Shown here piece by piece: positions 45,400 through 46,277 of a stretch of 46,277 bases of DNA. A program made the position numbers and the translations under genes. The notes beneath the pieces are model-generated. The model did not search any database, was not told where the DNA came from, and saw nothing but the letters and a program-made list of their open reading frames with translations. Where the stretch lies: NCBI RefSeq assembly GCF_008632335.1, contig NZ_VWXX01000034.1, forward strand, positions 1 through 46,277. The letters are read 5' to 3'. The stretch is from Thiohalocapsa marina (GTDB lineage: Bacteria; Pseudomonadota; Gammaproteobacteria; Chromatiales; Chromatiaceae). Numbering within the stretch: position 1 is the first letter of the stretch; every line of letters begins with the position of its first letter.

Positions 45400-45453
45400 T
45401 GCGGTTCGAAAGAACGCACATCAGTACATGTTGCTCAACTGGAGGATATGTCC
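45400..45453 (+). promoter_or_regulatory. ROSE-like RNA thermometer in the hsp20 leader
   Basis: The last hairpin pairs ACATGTTGCTC (45426-45436) with GAGGATATGT (45442-45451) around a 5-base loop. It sequesters the Shine-Dalgarno (GGAGGA, 45441-45446) through TTGCT against AGGA with the characteristic bulged G, the signature of ROSE elements. A preceding hairpin TGC-g-GTTC-GAAA-GAAC-GCA (45400-45418) has a GAAA tetraloop. ROSE elements melt at heat-shock temperature to free the ribosome site and are common upstream of small heat-shock genes. Confidence 0.75.
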
Positions 45454-45930
45454 ATGACGACTATCGACTTCTCACCCCTGTTCCGTTCCATGATCGGCTT
45501 CGACCGTCTGTCCAACGCCTTGGAGACGGCCTATCGCACCGAACCAGGTGGCTATCCCCCCTACAACGTCGAGGTCTGCGGCGACAACGACTACCGCATC
45601 ACCATGGCGGTGGCGGGTTTCTCGCAGAAGGACCTGACGCTGGAGGTGCGCGAGAACGTGCTCACCGTCTCCGGCGCGCGTTCGGAAGACGAGCCCAAGG
45701 ACACCAATTACCTGTACCGCGGCATTGCCAACCGTAGCTTCGAACGCAAGTTCCAGCTCGCAGACTATGTGCGGGTGGTGGACGCCAGGCTCGAGAACGG
45801 ACTGCTGCACATCGAACTGCGGCGCGAGATCCCGGAGGCCATGAAGCCTCGGACCATCGAAATCCGCGGCGACAGCGGCAAGCTGATCGAAAGCGAACCG
45901 GCAGCGGCGCAGACCAAGGCCGCCGCTTGA
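45454..45930 (+). CDS. Small heat-shock protein (Hsp20/IbpA family)
   Basis: ATP-independent holdase that binds unfolding proteins. The 158-residue product starts MTTIDFSPLFRSMIGFDRL, close to E. coli IbpA/IbpB, and has an alpha-crystallin domain at about 35-130 (YNVEVCGDNDYRITMAVAGF, LENGLLHIELRREIP). The C-terminal IEI motif in RTIEIRGD is the I-x-I that links oligomers. ATG 45454 lies 7 bases after GGAGGA; ATG 45448 is inside the thermometer stem and too close. A terminator follows. Confidence 0.95.
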   Translation: MTTIDFSPLFRSMIGFDRLSNALETAYRTEPGGYPPYNVEVCGDNDYRITMAVAGFSQKDLTLEVRENVLTVSGARSEDEPKDTNYLYRGIANRSFERKFQLADYVRVVDARLENGLLHIELRREIPEAMKPRTIEIRGDSGKLIESEPAAAQTKAAA

Positions 45931-45942
45931 CGCTTTAGGAGA

Positions 45943-45985
45943 AACCCCGGCGTCAGCACTGAGCATGGCGCTGGCGCCAGGGGTT
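45943..45985 (+). other. Hairpin after the hsp20 gene
   Basis: AACCCC-GGCG (45943-45952) pairs with CGCC-A-GGGGTT (45975-45985) with one bulged A and a 22-base loop. It lies before the strong terminator and may protect the 3' end of the mRNA. Confidence 0.35.
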
Positions 45986-46013
45986 ATCGCTGAACGGGCG
46001 AAAATGCCCAAAC

Positions 46014-46040
46014 AAAGGCCGGACCTAGTCCGGCCTTTTT
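46014..46040 (+). terminator. Rho-independent terminator after hsp20
   Basis: GGCCGGAC (46017-46024) pairs perfectly with GTCCGGCC (46028-46035), loop CTA, followed by TTTTT and preceded by AAA. This is a textbook terminator. Confidence 0.9.
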
Positions 46041-46237
46041 GCGCAACCCCTCCAATAACGGGACGGTATACAAGTTGGCCTTGATCATCGTTCCGTTGCG
46101 CCAGGCAAAGCCTGGAAGGGGAGGACGATAGCACGTAGGGTAATGGAATGGTCCGCCCCGCTCCTCCAACGCGCCCAGAGCGGGCACAATGAGCGATGAT
46201 CTTGAAGCATCGTCAACCGAGGTAGCGGAGCAGACCA

Positions 46238-46277
46238 ATGACAGAGCGTAGCAAAGAACAGCCGATCACGTTCGTTG
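46238..46277 (+). CDS. Start of a gene running off the right edge
   Basis: ATG 46238 opens a frame (MTERSKEQPITFV) that is still open at the window end; GGAG at 46227-46230 lies 7 bases upstream, a good ribosome site. The 197 bases between the hsp20 terminator and this start show no other gene. The 13 residues do not identify a family. Confidence 0.45.
   Translation, partial: MTERSKEQPITFV

Overview
The window looks like chromosomal DNA of a high-GC gammaproteobacterium. The order tig-clpP-clpX-lon-hupB-tRNA-tRNA-ppiD, and the reverse-strand run ndk-rlmN-pilW-rodZ-hisS-yfgM-bamB-der, are typical of the class. Gene content and intergenic palindromes would fit a Chromatiales-type purple sulfur or related sulfur bacterium, but that genus-level guess is inference. 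No rRNA, CRISPR array or prophage was seen.

Layout. (1) 1-11313 is a variable cell-surface glycan region: a partial ORF at the edge, a polytopic GT-C-like protein, a frameshifted IS66-family insertion sequence (1792-3339) with 18-bp inverted repeats, a bactoprenol-type GT2 glycosyltransferase, a methyltransferase, a second large membrane protein, a beta-CASP metallo-beta-lactamase, a GtrA-type flippase, a reverse-strand DPM1-like GT2 and a lytic transglycosylase. The first part has more A/T-ending codons than the rest of the window, and composition switches inside the gene at 5115-6941, as in a mosaic, transferred cluster. (2) 11523-20827 is the proteostasis block (trigger factor, ClpP, ClpX, Lon, HU, tRNA-Val, tRNA-Asp, PpiD). 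(3) 20922-29202 is one reverse-strand run reading ndk to der: nucleotide metabolism, rRNA/tRNA modification, pilus biogenesis, cell shape, tRNA charging and outer-membrane assembly.

(4) 29396-32812 is a forward three-gene run: a DHH phosphoesterase, an OsmC-like protein and an unusual multi-domain protein with Rossmann-like units, a ryanodine-receptor-type (RyR) domain and a C-terminal segment resembling SLOG nucleotide-sensor folds. This is the best candidate for a poorly described system. (5) 33067-39376 holds thioredoxin, a DUF1249 protein, IscR, PrmB, a small unknown protein coupled to PrmB and HemN, HemN, and an acyl-CoA synthetase. (6) 39512-39929 is a ParD-like antitoxin with a decayed parE remnant. 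(7) 40247-45338 is a Gld-type ABC exporter operon (ATPase, a fused permease-GldG protein and a DUF4340 protein). (8) 45335-46040 is a small heat-shock protein gene whose 5' leader folds into a convincing ROSE-like RNA thermometer, followed by a strong terminator. A new gene begins at 46238 and runs off the window.

Regulatory and repeat signals include a clpX promoter whose spacer contains a perfect inverted repeat, a structured element between thioredoxin and DUF1249 with a perfect 12-bp stem, two copies of a CCCACGC-type palindrome, and several terminators.
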